The notes beneath the pieces are model-generated. The model was not told the DNA's origin. It saw nothing but the letters and a program-made list of their open reading frames with translations, and ran no database searches. Below, piece by piece: positions 8,496-18,153 of a stretch of DNA of 54,905 bases (within the stretch, counting starts at the first letter, position 1; every line of letters starts with the position of its first letter). The stretch is taken from positions 1 through 54,905 of the forward strand of contig CACCEJ010000007.1 of NCBI GenBank assembly GCA_902545035.1, read 5' to 3'. The position numbers and the translations under genes are program-made. This DNA comes from an uncultured Pelagibacteraceae bacterium (GTDB taxonomy: Bacteria; Pseudomonadota; Alphaproteobacteria; Pelagibacterales; Pelagibacteraceae).

Positions 8496-11134
8496 GGATG
8501 ACGTCAGACATTTAGGCAATATTCTTGGTAAAGTAATAAAAAAACAGGAGGGCTCTAACTTTTTTAAGTTAGTTGAAAAAATTAGACTTTTGTCAAAGGC
8601 AAATGTTGCAAATAAAAACAGGAAAGAACCATTTAAGAAAATTCTAAGAGAAGTTAATAAACTTAGTCCACAGTCTTTATTTAAATTAACAAGAGCATTT
8701 AATCATTTCATGAATTTTTATAATTTAGCAGAGTCAATAGATGCATCTAGAACTTTAGATCAATATGAAAATATAAAATCAAATAAAAAATTCCAAAATA
8801 TATTTATAGAAGAAATTTTTGAAAATTTTTTTAAAAATAAAAAAATTTCAAATAATAAAGTTTATAATATTGCAAAAAGTTTAAATATTGGAATAGTTTT
8901 AACAGCTCATCCTACTGAAGTTAAAAGAAGAACCTTGATTCAAAAATATCATACATTAACAGAAATTCTTGAGCAAAGAATTCTTCTAAATAATTATCCA
9001 TCAAAATTAAAAATTTTAGATAAAAAACTATATGATGAAATTACAATCATTTGGAATACAGATGAAATTAAAAGATCTAGACCTACTCCACCAGAAGAGG
9101 CTAGATGGGGATTAGCAATTATTGAGGATAGTTTATGGGATACAATACCTAAAGTTTACAGAAGATTAAATCAAATTTTTGAAAAAAATATGGGCAAAGG
9201 ACTTCCAAAAAATTTTAATCCAATTGAATTTGGGTCGTGGATGGGAGGCGACAGGGATGGGAATCCTTTTGTAACTTCCGAGGTGACCAAAAGAGTTATT
9301 CTTTTATCAAGATGGGAAGCTGCAAAACTTTATGAAAAGTCTTTAACTAAATTAATTAGATCTTACTCTATGGAAAAATGCTCAAATAAAATATTAAAAA
9401 CTACAGGCAAAACCTTTGAACCATATAGAGTTTATTTAAGACCATTAAGAGATAAACTAAGAACAACCCATAGAGAAATAGAACAACATCTTAATTATGG
9501 TAAACCATTAAATGAAAAAATATTACTTTCTGAAAGAGAAGAAATTTTAAAACCCTTAAGAGTTGTCAGAGAGTCTTTAGAGCAAAATCAGAACGAAAAT
9601 ATAGCTAGTGGTGATTTACTTGATTTAATGAGAAGAGCAAAATGTTTTGGAATTAATCTTGCAAGACTGGATATAAGACAAGAGTCATCCAGACATTCAC
9701 AATTACTGAATGAATTTATAAAAAGAAAATCTGGGCGAAATTATAATTCTTGGAGTGAGACAGAAAAAATAAAGTATTTATTAGATAAAATTAGAGGCAA
9801 AAATTCAATTAATAAATTTATTTTTAAAAATAAGGAAAATAAAGAGGTTTGGTCAACTTTTAAAGCTTTGTCTAGTCAACCAAAAGAGTGTTTAGGAGCT
9901 TACGTAATATCAATGACTTCATCTGCCTCAGATATTTTATCTGTAATGTATTTGCAAAAAGAGGCTAATATCAAAAGTAAGTTAAGAGTAGTTCCTTTAT
10001 TTGAGACTTTAGATGATTTGATAAATGGTAAAAAAATAATGGAAAAATTATTCTCATTAAAATGGTACCGAAAACACATACTAAATAAGCAAGAAATTAT
10101 GATTGGGTATTCAGACTCTAGTAAAGATGCAGGTAAATTATCAGCTAGTTGGCATCAATATAAATTACAAGAAGAAATTATTAAATTAGCAAAAAAATAT
10201 AAAATTAACGTTACATTTTTTTCATGGTAGAGGTGGTTCTGCTGGTAGAGGAGGAGGGCCTATTCAAGCAACTTTAAGATCGCAGCCACCTTATTCTGTT
10301 AACGGAAAAATAAGAATTACAGACCAAGGTGAAGTAATACAACAAAAATACGGATATGAGCCATTAGCAAAGTATAACCTGTGTAGTTATATTGGCTCTG
10401 TCATGGAAGCAACTCTAAATCCACCCCCAAATCCAAAAAAAGAATGGAGAAATCTTATTCAAAACATGTCAAATGTCTCAACTAGTTCTTATAGAAAAAA
10501 TATTAATCAAACCTCTGACTTCATCAGATATTTTAAAACCGTTACGCCACATATGGCTCTTGGTAAGTTATCGATAGGATCAAGACCATCCAAAAGAAAG
10601 AATGTAGATAACATTAATAGTTTAAGAGCAATACCATGGGTTTTCGCTTGGACACAAATAAGACTGATGTTGCCTGCCTGGTTAGGAACCGCTGAAGCTT
10701 TAAGGTACTCATCAATTAAAAAATTTAAAAAAACTTTAACAGATATGGAAAAAAATTGGCCATATTTTAATTCTACAATGGACTTATTAGACATGGTCTT
10801 ATCAAAAGTTGATCCTGAAATTTCAAAAATTTATGAAAAAAATTTAGCAGACCAAAAATTAGTTAGAGTAGGTGATAAACTAAGATATCAGTTTAATGCA
10901 GTAAAAAAATTAAATCATGATATTACTCCTAGAGAAATACTTAAACAAAGAAAAGCCTTCCGGGGACCTGCAATTATTAGAAATATCTACTCAGAAATAC
11001 TCAATGTTTTACAAGTAATCGTGATGAAAAAGCAAAAACAAAAGAAATTAGATAAAAAAAGCAAAAAGTTACTTGATGATGCGATGATGACATCTATTGC
11101 AGGAATTTCTGCAGCGATTAAAAATACAGGATAA
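8446..11134 (+). pseudogene. ppc: phosphoenolpyruvate carboxylase, frameshifted
   Basis: Anaplerotic enzyme converting PEP and bicarbonate to oxaloacetate. Corrected length is about 895 residues (E. coli 883). Motifs: LTAHPTEVKRRT near residue 152 (catalytic His), GSWMGGDRDGNPFV, ARLDIRQES, and the C-terminal GISAAIKNTG. The frame breaks at a run of seven T (10216-10222). Six T restore FFHGRGGSAGRGGGP, the glycine-rich active-site loop, and the second frame then runs to the normal C-terminus. PEP carboxylase is central to metabolism, so a sequence error is the leading explanation. Confidence 0.93.
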
Positions 11135-11841
11135 TGATCGAAATATTTCTTGCATTTAGCGCAGGTTTGATAAGTTTTTTATCCCCTTGCGTATTACCAC
11201 TTATTCCAGGATATATTTCATATATATCTGGCTCAACTCTTAACGAACTTCTTGAAAAAAAGAGTATAAATTTATTTCCAATAGTTCTTTTTACGCTTGG
11301 ATTTTCAATTGTTTTTATTAGTTTTGGAGCAACAGCAACATTTTTAGGATCATTAGTCTTAGATAACTCAAACACTCTTAGAATTCTAGCTGGTACAATT
11401 ATAATAATTTTCTCACTTCAAATAATAGGCTTGATTAATTTAAAGTTTTTAAATTATGAGAAAAGGTTCCAAGCAGATAAAAAGTCAGGTGTATTTAGCT
11501 CAATTTTAGTTGGTATGGCATTTGGTTTTGGTTGGACACCATGCATTGGACCTATTCTTGGATCAATATTGGCAATCGCATCTACAGAGGAAAGTATAAA
11601 TAAAGGAATTTTACTTTTATCATTTTATTCATTAGGTCTTGCGTTACCTTTTATTTTATCGGGATATTTAATTCAGAAATTTATGATTTTTTCTAAAAAT
11701 TTAAAAACAAAAATGAATGTTATAAACAAAACAGGTGGTTCTCTACTTTTGATTACTGGAGTATTAATGATTACAAATCAACTTCAAGCTTTAGGATATT
11801 ACCTTCTAGAATATATTCCATTCATGCAAAATCTTGGATAA
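11134..11841 (+). CDS. ccdA: cytochrome c biogenesis protein CcdA (DsbD transmembrane family)
   Basis: Inner-membrane thiol transporter that moves reducing power from cytoplasmic thioredoxin to periplasmic partners for cytochrome c maturation; 235 residues with six hydrophobic segments. The paired Cys motifs are SPCVLPLIPGY (residues ~18-28) and TPCIGPILG (~134-142). It starts in a TAATG overlap with ppc. It converges head-on with the next gene, one base apart. Confidence 0.9.
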   Translation: MIEIFLAFSAGLISFLSPCVLPLIPGYISYISGSTLNELLEKKSINLFPIVLFTLGFSIVFISFGATATFLGSLVLDNSNTLRILAGTIIIIFSLQIIGLINLKFLNYEKRFQADKKSGVFSSILVGMAFGFGWTPCIGPILGSILAIASTEESINKGILLLSFYSLGLALPFILSGYLIQKFMIFSKNLKTKMNVINKTGGSLLLITGVLMITNQLQALGYYLLEYIPFMQNLG

Positions 11842-11842
11842 G

Positions 11843-12946
11843 TTAGATACTAAATTTTCTTTTAAGATGTCTAATTTTTCCCTCTGTACTATCATAATCA
11901 ATGTAGCACCCTTGAAGGAATCTGTTTCCTTCATTTGAATCGAAACTAGTTCTACCATGAAGTAATCTATAATTATCCATCATTAATAAGTCGCCAGGAT
12001 TCAATTTGAATTCTATCCTATATTTATCTGAATTATAAAATTCTGAAAGTTTGTTCCTTGCTTTATAATATAAATCTAAATCTTCTTTGTTTAATATTGG
12101 CACATAATCTAATCTTGGACTAAATCTTACTTGCTTAAACTCTCCTTTTTCATCTAACTTAATAAGTTCAGACCAATCTTCTAATATGACTTCTTTATCA
12201 ATAAATTTAAATTTTACTTTTATCTTAGTAAGAATTTCATAATAATCTTTAAATTCATTTTTTAAATCTTCGGTAACAGTATAACCATCAACAAGAGTTG
12301 ACAGTCCACCAGATACCTCATTTTCAATACAATGAAGAAGCTGAATACATGGTACTGGTATTCTGTAAGGATTGTCTGTATGAGGAGCTAAATTATAAGA
12401 TGTGTAAGCTAAATCATTAGGATTAGGTATTGATCTTACATTAAAAAACTCTCCAAAATTCGTCCTTCTTACGCTTCCAATTGAATTAGCAAAATTTATA
12501 ATGAAATTATCTTGAGTTGGAACATTTTTAATAATCACAAATCCGTATTGATAAAAAGAAACAAGCAAGTCATACATTTCCTTAGTTTCGCTAATATCAG
12601 CATTGTATATGAAGTTCTTTAAATTCTTTAAGTTAGAGTCCCATTTAACTTTTTCTATGGAGCTCATAACCATTTTTTGATTAGAATACTCGTTAATAAT
12701 ATTGCTTACTTTTAGATATGATTTGACGCCATCATTGAAATTTATTTCTAATTCATCATTTTCTAATTTTACCTTCTCTATTAAAATATTGGTCTGTAAA
12801 ATGCTGGGATCAAATAATCTTTGTTGTGTGATTTCGTCTAAGAACTCTTTATTTTCAACTCTTTCTCTAAGCCAGAAAGGGTGAATTTCTTGTCTATTAT
12901 TACCATCGTTAAAGAATATTCTATTTTTTTCAACTTCTATATTCAT
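11843..12946 (-). CDS. gamma-butyrobetaine hydroxylase-like 2-oxoglutarate/Fe(II) dioxygenase
   Basis: TauD/TfdA-fold oxygenase with the N-terminal DUF971-type domain (HPFWLRERV), 367 residues, matching gamma-butyrobetaine and trimethyllysine dioxygenases. Iron ligands are APHTDNPYR (His-x-Asp) and YRLLHGRTSFD (distal His, then Arg for 2-oxoglutarate); RFLQGCYIDYD is the typical C-terminal strand. It would hydroxylate a trimethylammonium compound, consistent with an organism feeding on methylated osmolytes. It is divergently transcribed from the phosphatase gene across 67 bases. Confidence 0.88.
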   Translation of the reverse strand: MNIEVEKNRIFFNDGNNRQEIHPFWLRERVENKEFLDEITQQRLFDPSILQTNILIEKVKLENDELEINFNDGVKSYLKVSNIINEYSNQKMVMSSIEKVKWDSNLKNLKNFIYNADISETKEMYDLLVSFYQYGFVIIKNVPTQDNFIINFANSIGSVRRTNFGEFFNVRSIPNPNDLAYTSYNLAPHTDNPYRIPVPCIQLLHCIENEVSGGLSTLVDGYTVTEDLKNEFKDYYEILTKIKVKFKFIDKEVILEDWSELIKLDEKGEFKQVRFSPRLDYVPILNKEDLDLYYKARNKLSEFYNSDKYRIEFKLNPGDLLMMDNYRLLHGRTSFDSNEGNRFLQGCYIDYDSTEGKIRHLKRKFSI

Positions 12947-13013
12947 GAGGTATTTTATAAAAATAATTTAAATTTATCTTTAATCAAGATAAATAAAATA
13001 GTAATTCCTTTTA

Positions 13014-13817
13014 ATGAAAAAAAAAATTATTCCAAATAATAATGAATTTCCTAGATTTTTAAACCAGTTGGCTAAAGATCTGTCTAAGTTTTATTACAAT
13101 AAGTTAAGTAAGAAATTTAAAGTTCAAAATAAAATAAAAGGAAAAGGATACGATCCAGTTACTTCGGCAGATAGAGCATTTGAGAAATTCATTAGATTTA
13201 AAATAAATAAAAAGTTTCCAAATCATGAAATTATTGGTGAAGAATACGGATATAAAAAATCAAAAAGCGATTTTTCATGGGTTATTGATCCAATTGATGG
13301 AACACGATCATTCGTAATTGGAAGTCCAACTTGGAGTAATTTAATTTCATTAAATTATAAAGGCAATCCAATATTTGGTTTGGCTAATTTTCCAATTCTA
13401 AAAAAATATTATTATAACCAATCTGATAAAGTTGCATATGTGGTTGAAAATAATAAAAGAAAAAAAATTAATACAAATAAAAAAGTAAAATATAAAGATT
13501 TGAAATTAGCAGCAGGACTACATGGAGCAATTTCATTAAATAAACAAAAAAAAATTACTAAATTTTTAAATTTAATGCAATTTCCTTGTTCCGATGCCTT
13601 GTCTTACGCACAGATTTGTGAAGGTAAGCTTGATGTTGTATTTCAATGCAGTAATAAAATTTGGGATATTCATCCCTTAATACCTATTATCAAAGCATCA
13701 GGTGGAATTGTTTCTACAATTGATAATAGAGATGCAAAATATGCAGGTAATATTCTTGCATCATCAAATAAAAATATTCATATTAAAATTCAGAGTTTAT
13801 TAAAACCAATAGCTTAA
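13014..13817 (+). CDS. inositol-monophosphatase-family phosphatase (HisN-like)
   Basis: Mg-dependent, Li-sensitive phosphatase fold, 267 residues. Metal ligands: GEEYG (Glu), WVIDPIDGTRSF (the DPIDGT signature), and NKIWDIHPL plus KASGG near the C-terminus. The TRSF variant after DPIDG is seen in histidinol-phosphatase HisN-type members, so histidine biosynthesis is a fair guess, but a general sugar or nucleotide phosphatase cannot be excluded. It starts with a Lys-rich run encoded by repeated A. The next gene begins two bases after its stop. Confidence 0.83.
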   Translation: MKKKIIPNNNEFPRFLNQLAKDLSKFYYNKLSKKFKVQNKIKGKGYDPVTSADRAFEKFIRFKINKKFPNHEIIGEEYGYKKSKSDFSWVIDPIDGTRSFVIGSPTWSNLISLNYKGNPIFGLANFPILKKYYYNQSDKVAYVVENNKRKKINTNKKVKYKDLKLAAGLHGAISLNKQKKITKFLNLMQFPCSDALSYAQICEGKLDVVFQCSNKIWDIHPLIPIIKASGGIVSTIDNRDAKYAGNILASSNKNIHIKIQSLLKPIA

Positions 13818-13819
13818 GG

Positions 13820-14551
13820 ATGGAAATTATTGTTCTTCAACACATTAAAATTGAAGATCCTGGTTATATAAAAGATTTGATGATTAAAGATGGAGTAAAC
13901 TTAACCACGATCGAGCTGGATGAAGGAGAGAAAATACCAAATGATCTAAAAAAATTTGATGCAATGTTTTGTATGGGAGGTCCAATGGACACATGGATGG
14001 AGCAAGAATATCCATGGTTAGTTGAAGAAAAAAATAAAATTAAAGAATTTGTTGTTAATTTAGAAAAACCTTATTTAGGCTTTTGTCTTGGGTGTCAATT
14101 ACTCGGAGAAGTAGTAGGCGGAAGTGTTGTTAGAACAAAAAATCCCGAAATAGGAATGTTAAATATAAATTTCTCAGAAGAAAAAGAGAACGATACTCTT
14201 TTTTCGGAATTTCCAGAAAAGTTAACATCATTACAATGGCATTCTTATGAGGTTCAAAATTTAGAAAATAATAAGGATGTTACACATATTGCATCATCGG
14301 ATGAAACGAAATACCAAATATTTAGGTACAAAAATCATGCTTATGGTATCCAATTTCATATTGAAATAAAGGATACAACTGTAAATGATTGGGGGTGTGT
14401 GCCAGAGTATAAAATGTCTTTGGAAAAGCAATTAGGTAAAGGAGCGCTCGAAAAGTTTGATTTTGAGGCGAAAAAAAATATGCAAAAAATGAATAATTAT
14501 TCAGAAATTTTGTATACCAAGTTCAAAAATGAGATCATTCTTAACAACTAA
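13820..14551 (+). CDS. class I glutamine amidotransferase-like protein
   Basis: Stand-alone GATase1 domain, 243 residues. CMGGPMDTW forms the oxyanion strand, GFCLGCQLLGEVVGG carries the nucleophile Cys (first Cys of the pair), and GIQFHIEIK has the catalytic His and Glu. The usual QFHPE reads QFHIE here. Members hydrolyse glutamine or gamma-glutamyl compounds such as gamma-glutamyl-putrescine or GMP synthase-like substrates; no synthetase partner is adjacent. It lies two bases after the phosphatase, so they are probably co-transcribed. Confidence 0.82.
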   Translation: MEIIVLQHIKIEDPGYIKDLMIKDGVNLTTIELDEGEKIPNDLKKFDAMFCMGGPMDTWMEQEYPWLVEEKNKIKEFVVNLEKPYLGFCLGCQLLGEVVGGSVVRTKNPEIGMLNINFSEEKENDTLFSEFPEKLTSLQWHSYEVQNLENNKDVTHIASSDETKYQIFRYKNHAYGIQFHIEIKDTTVNDWGCVPEYKMSLEKQLGKGALEKFDFEAKKNMQKMNNYSEILYTKFKNEIILNN

Positions 14552-14622
14552 AGCAATTATTTTGCACTTGTAGTTGTCCCATTAATCAGGTTTAATTTTA
14601 TTTGTAATAATTAGGAGGAAAA

Positions 14623-16185
14623 ATGAAATTTAAAAATTTTATTAAAATTTTCTTTGCAATTTTATTTGTTTTTGTATCAACAAATTCATACGCGAAAACA
14701 ATTAAATGGTCTATGCAGGGTGATAGTTTAACTTTGGATCCTCATGCACAAAATGAAGGTCCTACTACTCAAGTTTCAAGACAAGTTTATGAGGCGCTTG
14801 TAACAAGAGGTTTAGATATGAGTATTGAACCTCAACTTGCTACAGATTGGAAAACAACAGATCCAAATACATGGATCTTTAATTTAAGAAAAGACGTAAA
14901 ATTTTCTGATGGTAGTAATATGACAGCGAAAGATGTTGTATTTAGTATATTAAGAGCAAAACAACCTACATCAGATTTTAAAGAGTACATTAGTACAATT
15001 TCAGATGTTAAAGAAATTGATAATTATACTGTGCAGATTAGTACCAGCAAACCAAATCCAATTCTTTTAAATCAGTTATCAAATATATTTATAATGTCTA
15101 AAAAATGGTCTATTGATTTTGGAGCTACAGTGTCACAAAACTGGGATGGTGGAGAAGAAACATTCTCAGCGACTAATGCAATGGGAACTGGACCATTCAA
15201 AATTACTTTAAGAGAGCCAAATACTAAGACAGTATTTGAGAGAAATAGTAATTGGTGGGGTTCGATGAAAGATAATAGTGTTACTGAAATACACTTATTA
15301 CCAATTAAAAACTCAGCTACAAGAGTTGCAGCATTGTTATCTGGTGAAGTTGATTTAGTTACTGATGCACCGGTTCAAGACTTGGCTAGAATTGGAAATT
15401 CTTCAGATCATGAAGTAGTTAGCACTGCTCAAATGCGTACAATCTTTTTAGGTATGGATCAAGCAGCAGACAAACTAAGATCTGGAAATACTGGGGACAA
15501 TCCATTTAAGAAAAAAGAAGTAAGACAAGCTCTTTATCAAGCAATAGATATAGAGGCAATAAAGAAAAAAGTAATGAGAGGTCTTAGTGAGCCCGCAGGA
15601 ATTATAACTTTTCCTGGTGTAAATGGATATACAAAAGAGTTAGACAAAAGATTACCTTATGATGTTGATGCAGCTAAAAAATTATTAGCAGACGCAGGAT
15701 ATCCTAAAGGTTTTGATGTTGAGTTAAGATGTCCTAACGACAGATATGTAAATGACGAAGCAATTTGTACAGCTGTTGTTGGTATGTTAGGCAAAATCGG
15801 CGTCAATGTTAATTTATTTGCTCAAACAAAAAGTAAGCACTTTAAGGAATTAAAAGAAGATAAAGGTGATTTCTATATGTTAGGTTGGGGAGTTCCAACT
15901 TTGGATAGTCACTACGTATTCCATTACTTATACGAGTCTGGTGCTAGCTGGAATAAAGTAAACTTTAGTAACAGCGACGTTGACGCTGCAATTAGAGTTA
16001 TGGAAGGCGAAGTTGACTTGGATAAAAGAAATGCTGCTATTGCAAATGCTTGGAAAATTGTAAAAGACGATATCTCGTATCTTCCTCTACATCACCAAGT
16101 AATTTCTTGGGCAACTAAAAAAAATGTAGATGTTCCAATTAGACCGAATAATGAACCATTATTCCGTTTTGCAAGTTTTAAATAA
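14623..16185 (+). CDS. peptide/oligopeptide ABC transporter substrate-binding protein (SBP family 5)
   Basis: DppA/OppA-type periplasmic binding protein, 520 residues. The signal peptide ends near NSYA-K. The mature start has SMQGDSLTLDPHAQNEG and the domain includes FNLRKDVKFSDGSNMTAKDV, the family signature, then GTGPFKI and VRQALYQAIDIEAIK. A strong AGGAGG site precedes the ATG. Permease and fused ATPase genes follow after a hairpin. The substrate is likely a di/oligopeptide or related small molecule; binding specificity cannot be read. Confidence 0.93.
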   Translation: MKFKNFIKIFFAILFVFVSTNSYAKTIKWSMQGDSLTLDPHAQNEGPTTQVSRQVYEALVTRGLDMSIEPQLATDWKTTDPNTWIFNLRKDVKFSDGSNMTAKDVVFSILRAKQPTSDFKEYISTISDVKEIDNYTVQISTSKPNPILLNQLSNIFIMSKKWSIDFGATVSQNWDGGEETFSATNAMGTGPFKITLREPNTKTVFERNSNWWGSMKDNSVTEIHLLPIKNSATRVAALLSGEVDLVTDAPVQDLARIGNSSDHEVVSTAQMRTIFLGMDQAADKLRSGNTGDNPFKKKEVRQALYQAIDIEAIKKKVMRGLSEPAGIITFPGVNGYTKELDKRLPYDVDAAKKLLADAGYPKGFDVELRCPNDRYVNDEAICTAVVGMLGKIGVNVNLFAQTKSKHFKELKEDKGDFYMLGWGVPTLDSHYVFHYLYESGASWNKVNFSNSDVDAAIRVMEGEVDLDKRNAAIANAWKIVKDDISYLPLHHQVISWATKKNVDVPIRPNNEPLFRFASFK

Positions 16186-16196
16186 ATAACTTTGTT

Positions 16197-16228
16197 TACA
16201 AGCCCTTTAATTAAATAAAGGGCTTGTA
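16197..16228 (+). terminator. long perfect hairpin between SBP and permease genes
   Basis: A 13-bp perfect stem (TACAAGCCCTTTA at 16197-16209 with its complement at 16216-16228) and 6-base loop lie 11 bases after the SBP stop. Only a weak T-rich tail follows, so this looks more like an mRNA-stabilising or attenuating hairpin than a full terminator. Confidence 0.75.
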
Positions 16229-16247
16229 ATTATCAAAATTTCTTAAA

Positions 16248-17231
16248 TTGATTAATTATTTTTTCAAACGTCTGATTCAATCAGTAATAGTGATGCTCGT
16301 CGTATCATTTGTTTCATTTTCCTTATTTAATTTTGTGGGAGATCCAATTAACAACATGGTTGGTGAGGAAACTTCAGATGAAGAAAGAGCTGAATTAAGA
16401 GAAACACTTGGATTAACCGACCCTATACATATTCAATTTTCAAGATTCGTAGTTAACGCTTCTAAGGGAGAGTTTGGAATTTCATACCAACTTAGAAGAC
16501 CAGTTTCAGAGTTAATAATTGAAAGACTGCCAGCAACTATTGAACTAGTTCTAATTTCTGCATTAATTGCTTTAGTTTCCGGTACTTTATTAGGGGTTTA
16601 TACGGGTATTAACAGGAAGGGTTTTTTGAGTGACTTTATATTAGCGGTATCTCTTCTAGGGGTATCTCTTCCAACATTTGTGATTGGAATACTATTCATA
16701 TATCTTTTTGCAGTGATATTAGGAGTACTTCCATCTTTTGGAAGAGGAGATGTGATAGATCTAGGTTTTTGGTCAACAGGACTTCTAACAATTTCAGGAT
16801 TGAAAGCAATCATACTCCCATCTGTAACACTAAGCCTTTTTCAAATGACTTATATAATTAGATTGGTAAGAGCAGAGATGATGGAAATCTTACAAACTGA
16901 TTATATAAAGTTTGCGAGAGCAAGGGGAATAAGTGAAAAAAGTATAAATTATAAACATGCATTAAAAAATGGATTAATTCCTGTAATTACTATTGCCGGA
17001 ATAAATATTGGAACTTTGGTAGCTTTTTCAATTATCACTGAAACGGTATTTCAATGGCCTGGTATGGGTTTTCTTTTTATTCAAGCAGTCCAATTTGTAG
17101 ATATTCCAATAATGTCAGCTTATTTGGTTTTTATAGCTTTTGTTTTTGTGATGATAAATTTTATAGTAGATATTTTGTATTATTTTATTGATCCAAGAAT
17201 AAGAGTTAAAGGAGATGTTACTAGTGGATAA
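16248..17231 (+). CDS. dppB: peptide ABC transporter permease (DppB type)
   Basis: First inner-membrane permease of the Dpp-type system, 327 residues, six helices. MINYFFKRLIQSVIVMLVVS is the conserved DppB N-terminus and IKFARARGISEKSI holds the EAA-like coupling helix that meets the ATPase. I use the TTG at 16248 because the protein aligns with DppB proteins from exactly this residue and no in-frame ATG lies nearby. Its end overlaps dppC by 17 bases. Confidence 0.9.
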   Translation: MINYFFKRLIQSVIVMLVVSFVSFSLFNFVGDPINNMVGEETSDEERAELRETLGLTDPIHIQFSRFVVNASKGEFGISYQLRRPVSELIIERLPATIELVLISALIALVSGTLLGVYTGINRKGFLSDFILAVSLLGVSLPTFVIGILFIYLFAVILGVLPSFGRGDVIDLGFWSTGLLTISGLKAIILPSVTLSLFQMTYIIRLVRAEMMEILQTDYIKFARARGISEKSINYKHALKNGLIPVITIAGINIGTLVAFSIITETVFQWPGMGFLFIQAVQFVDIPIMSAYLVFIAFVFVMINFIVDILYYFIDPRIRVKGDVTSG

Positions 17232-18153
17232 TAGAACATTAAATTCTTGGGAAAAATTCAAAGATAGTGATATTTACTTTAGTTTTATAAAATCTCCAAC
17301 AGCAATTGTATCCTCTATTATACTATTAATAATTTTCTTTTGCTCATTTTTCGTTGAATTTGTTACCCCACATAATCCATTTGATCCAGCATCACTATCA
17401 TTAATGGAAGCATTCACACCTCCATCATGGACAGACGAAGGTATGGCAAAGTTTATTTTAGGCACAGATGGACAAGGAAGAGATATGCTCTCTACTATAC
17501 TTTATGGTTCACGAATTTCATTAATAGTTGGATTTTCAGCAATTATTTTCAGTCTAATTCTTGGTGTCTCACTTGGTCTAACCGCAGGATACTTTGGTGG
17601 AAAATATGAAATGATAGTTATGAGATTAACCGATGTTCAGTTAACTGTACCAAGTATATTGATGGCTCTATTAGTAGATGGAATTGCAAGGGGTATCATT
17701 TCAAGAGAAATGCACGATGAGATGGCAATTTATGTTTTAATTTTTGCTATAGGAATTTCAGAGTGGCCACAATTTGCAAGAGTTTCTCGTGCAGCAACCT
17801 TAGTAGAAAAAAATAAAGATTATGTTTCAGCTTCATCCATTATAGGAGTTTCAAATTTACTGATAATGTTTAAACATATTTTACCAAATATTATGAGACC
17901 TGTTCTAGTTATAGGAACTATTGGTCTAGCACTTGCAATAATAGCCGAGTCAACATTAAGTTTTTTAGGAGTAGGAGTTCCTCCAACAACACCATCATTA
18001 GGTACATTAATTAGATTAGGAAATGACTTTTTATTTTCAGGTGAGTGGTGGATAACTTTTTTTCCAGCAATATTTTTAGTTATCCTTGCATTCTCAATTA
18101 ATTTATTAGGAGATTGGATGAGAGACACACTTAATCCAAAGCTTAAAAAATGA
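17215..18153 (+). CDS. dppC: peptide ABC transporter permease (DppC type)
   Basis: Second permease subunit, 312 residues. It has the OppC-type N-terminal segment, then a periplasmic stretch with FILGTDGQGRDMLSTILYG, a hallmark of DppC/OppC, and the coupling helix YVSASSIIGVSNLLI followed by LPNIMRP. It starts inside dppB; GTG at 17224 is an alternative start. Its stop overlaps the ATPase gene start as ATGA. Confidence 0.92.
   Translation: MLLVDNRTLNSWEKFKDSDIYFSFIKSPTAIVSSIILLIIFFCSFFVEFVTPHNPFDPASLSLMEAFTPPSWTDEGMAKFILGTDGQGRDMLSTILYGSRISLIVGFSAIIFSLILGVSLGLTAGYFGGKYEMIVMRLTDVQLTVPSILMALLVDGIARGIISREMHDEMAIYVLIFAIGISEWPQFARVSRAATLVEKNKDYVSASSIIGVSNLLIMFKHILPNIMRPVLVIGTIGLALAIIAESTLSFLGVGVPPTTPSLGTLIRLGNDFLFSGEWWITFFPAIFLVILAFSINLLGDWMRDTLNPKLKK

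Noticed and set aside
17820-18128. 102-codon minus-strand frame within dppC
   Set aside because: Lies wholly inside a recognised permease in the opposite direction; a shadow of its codons.
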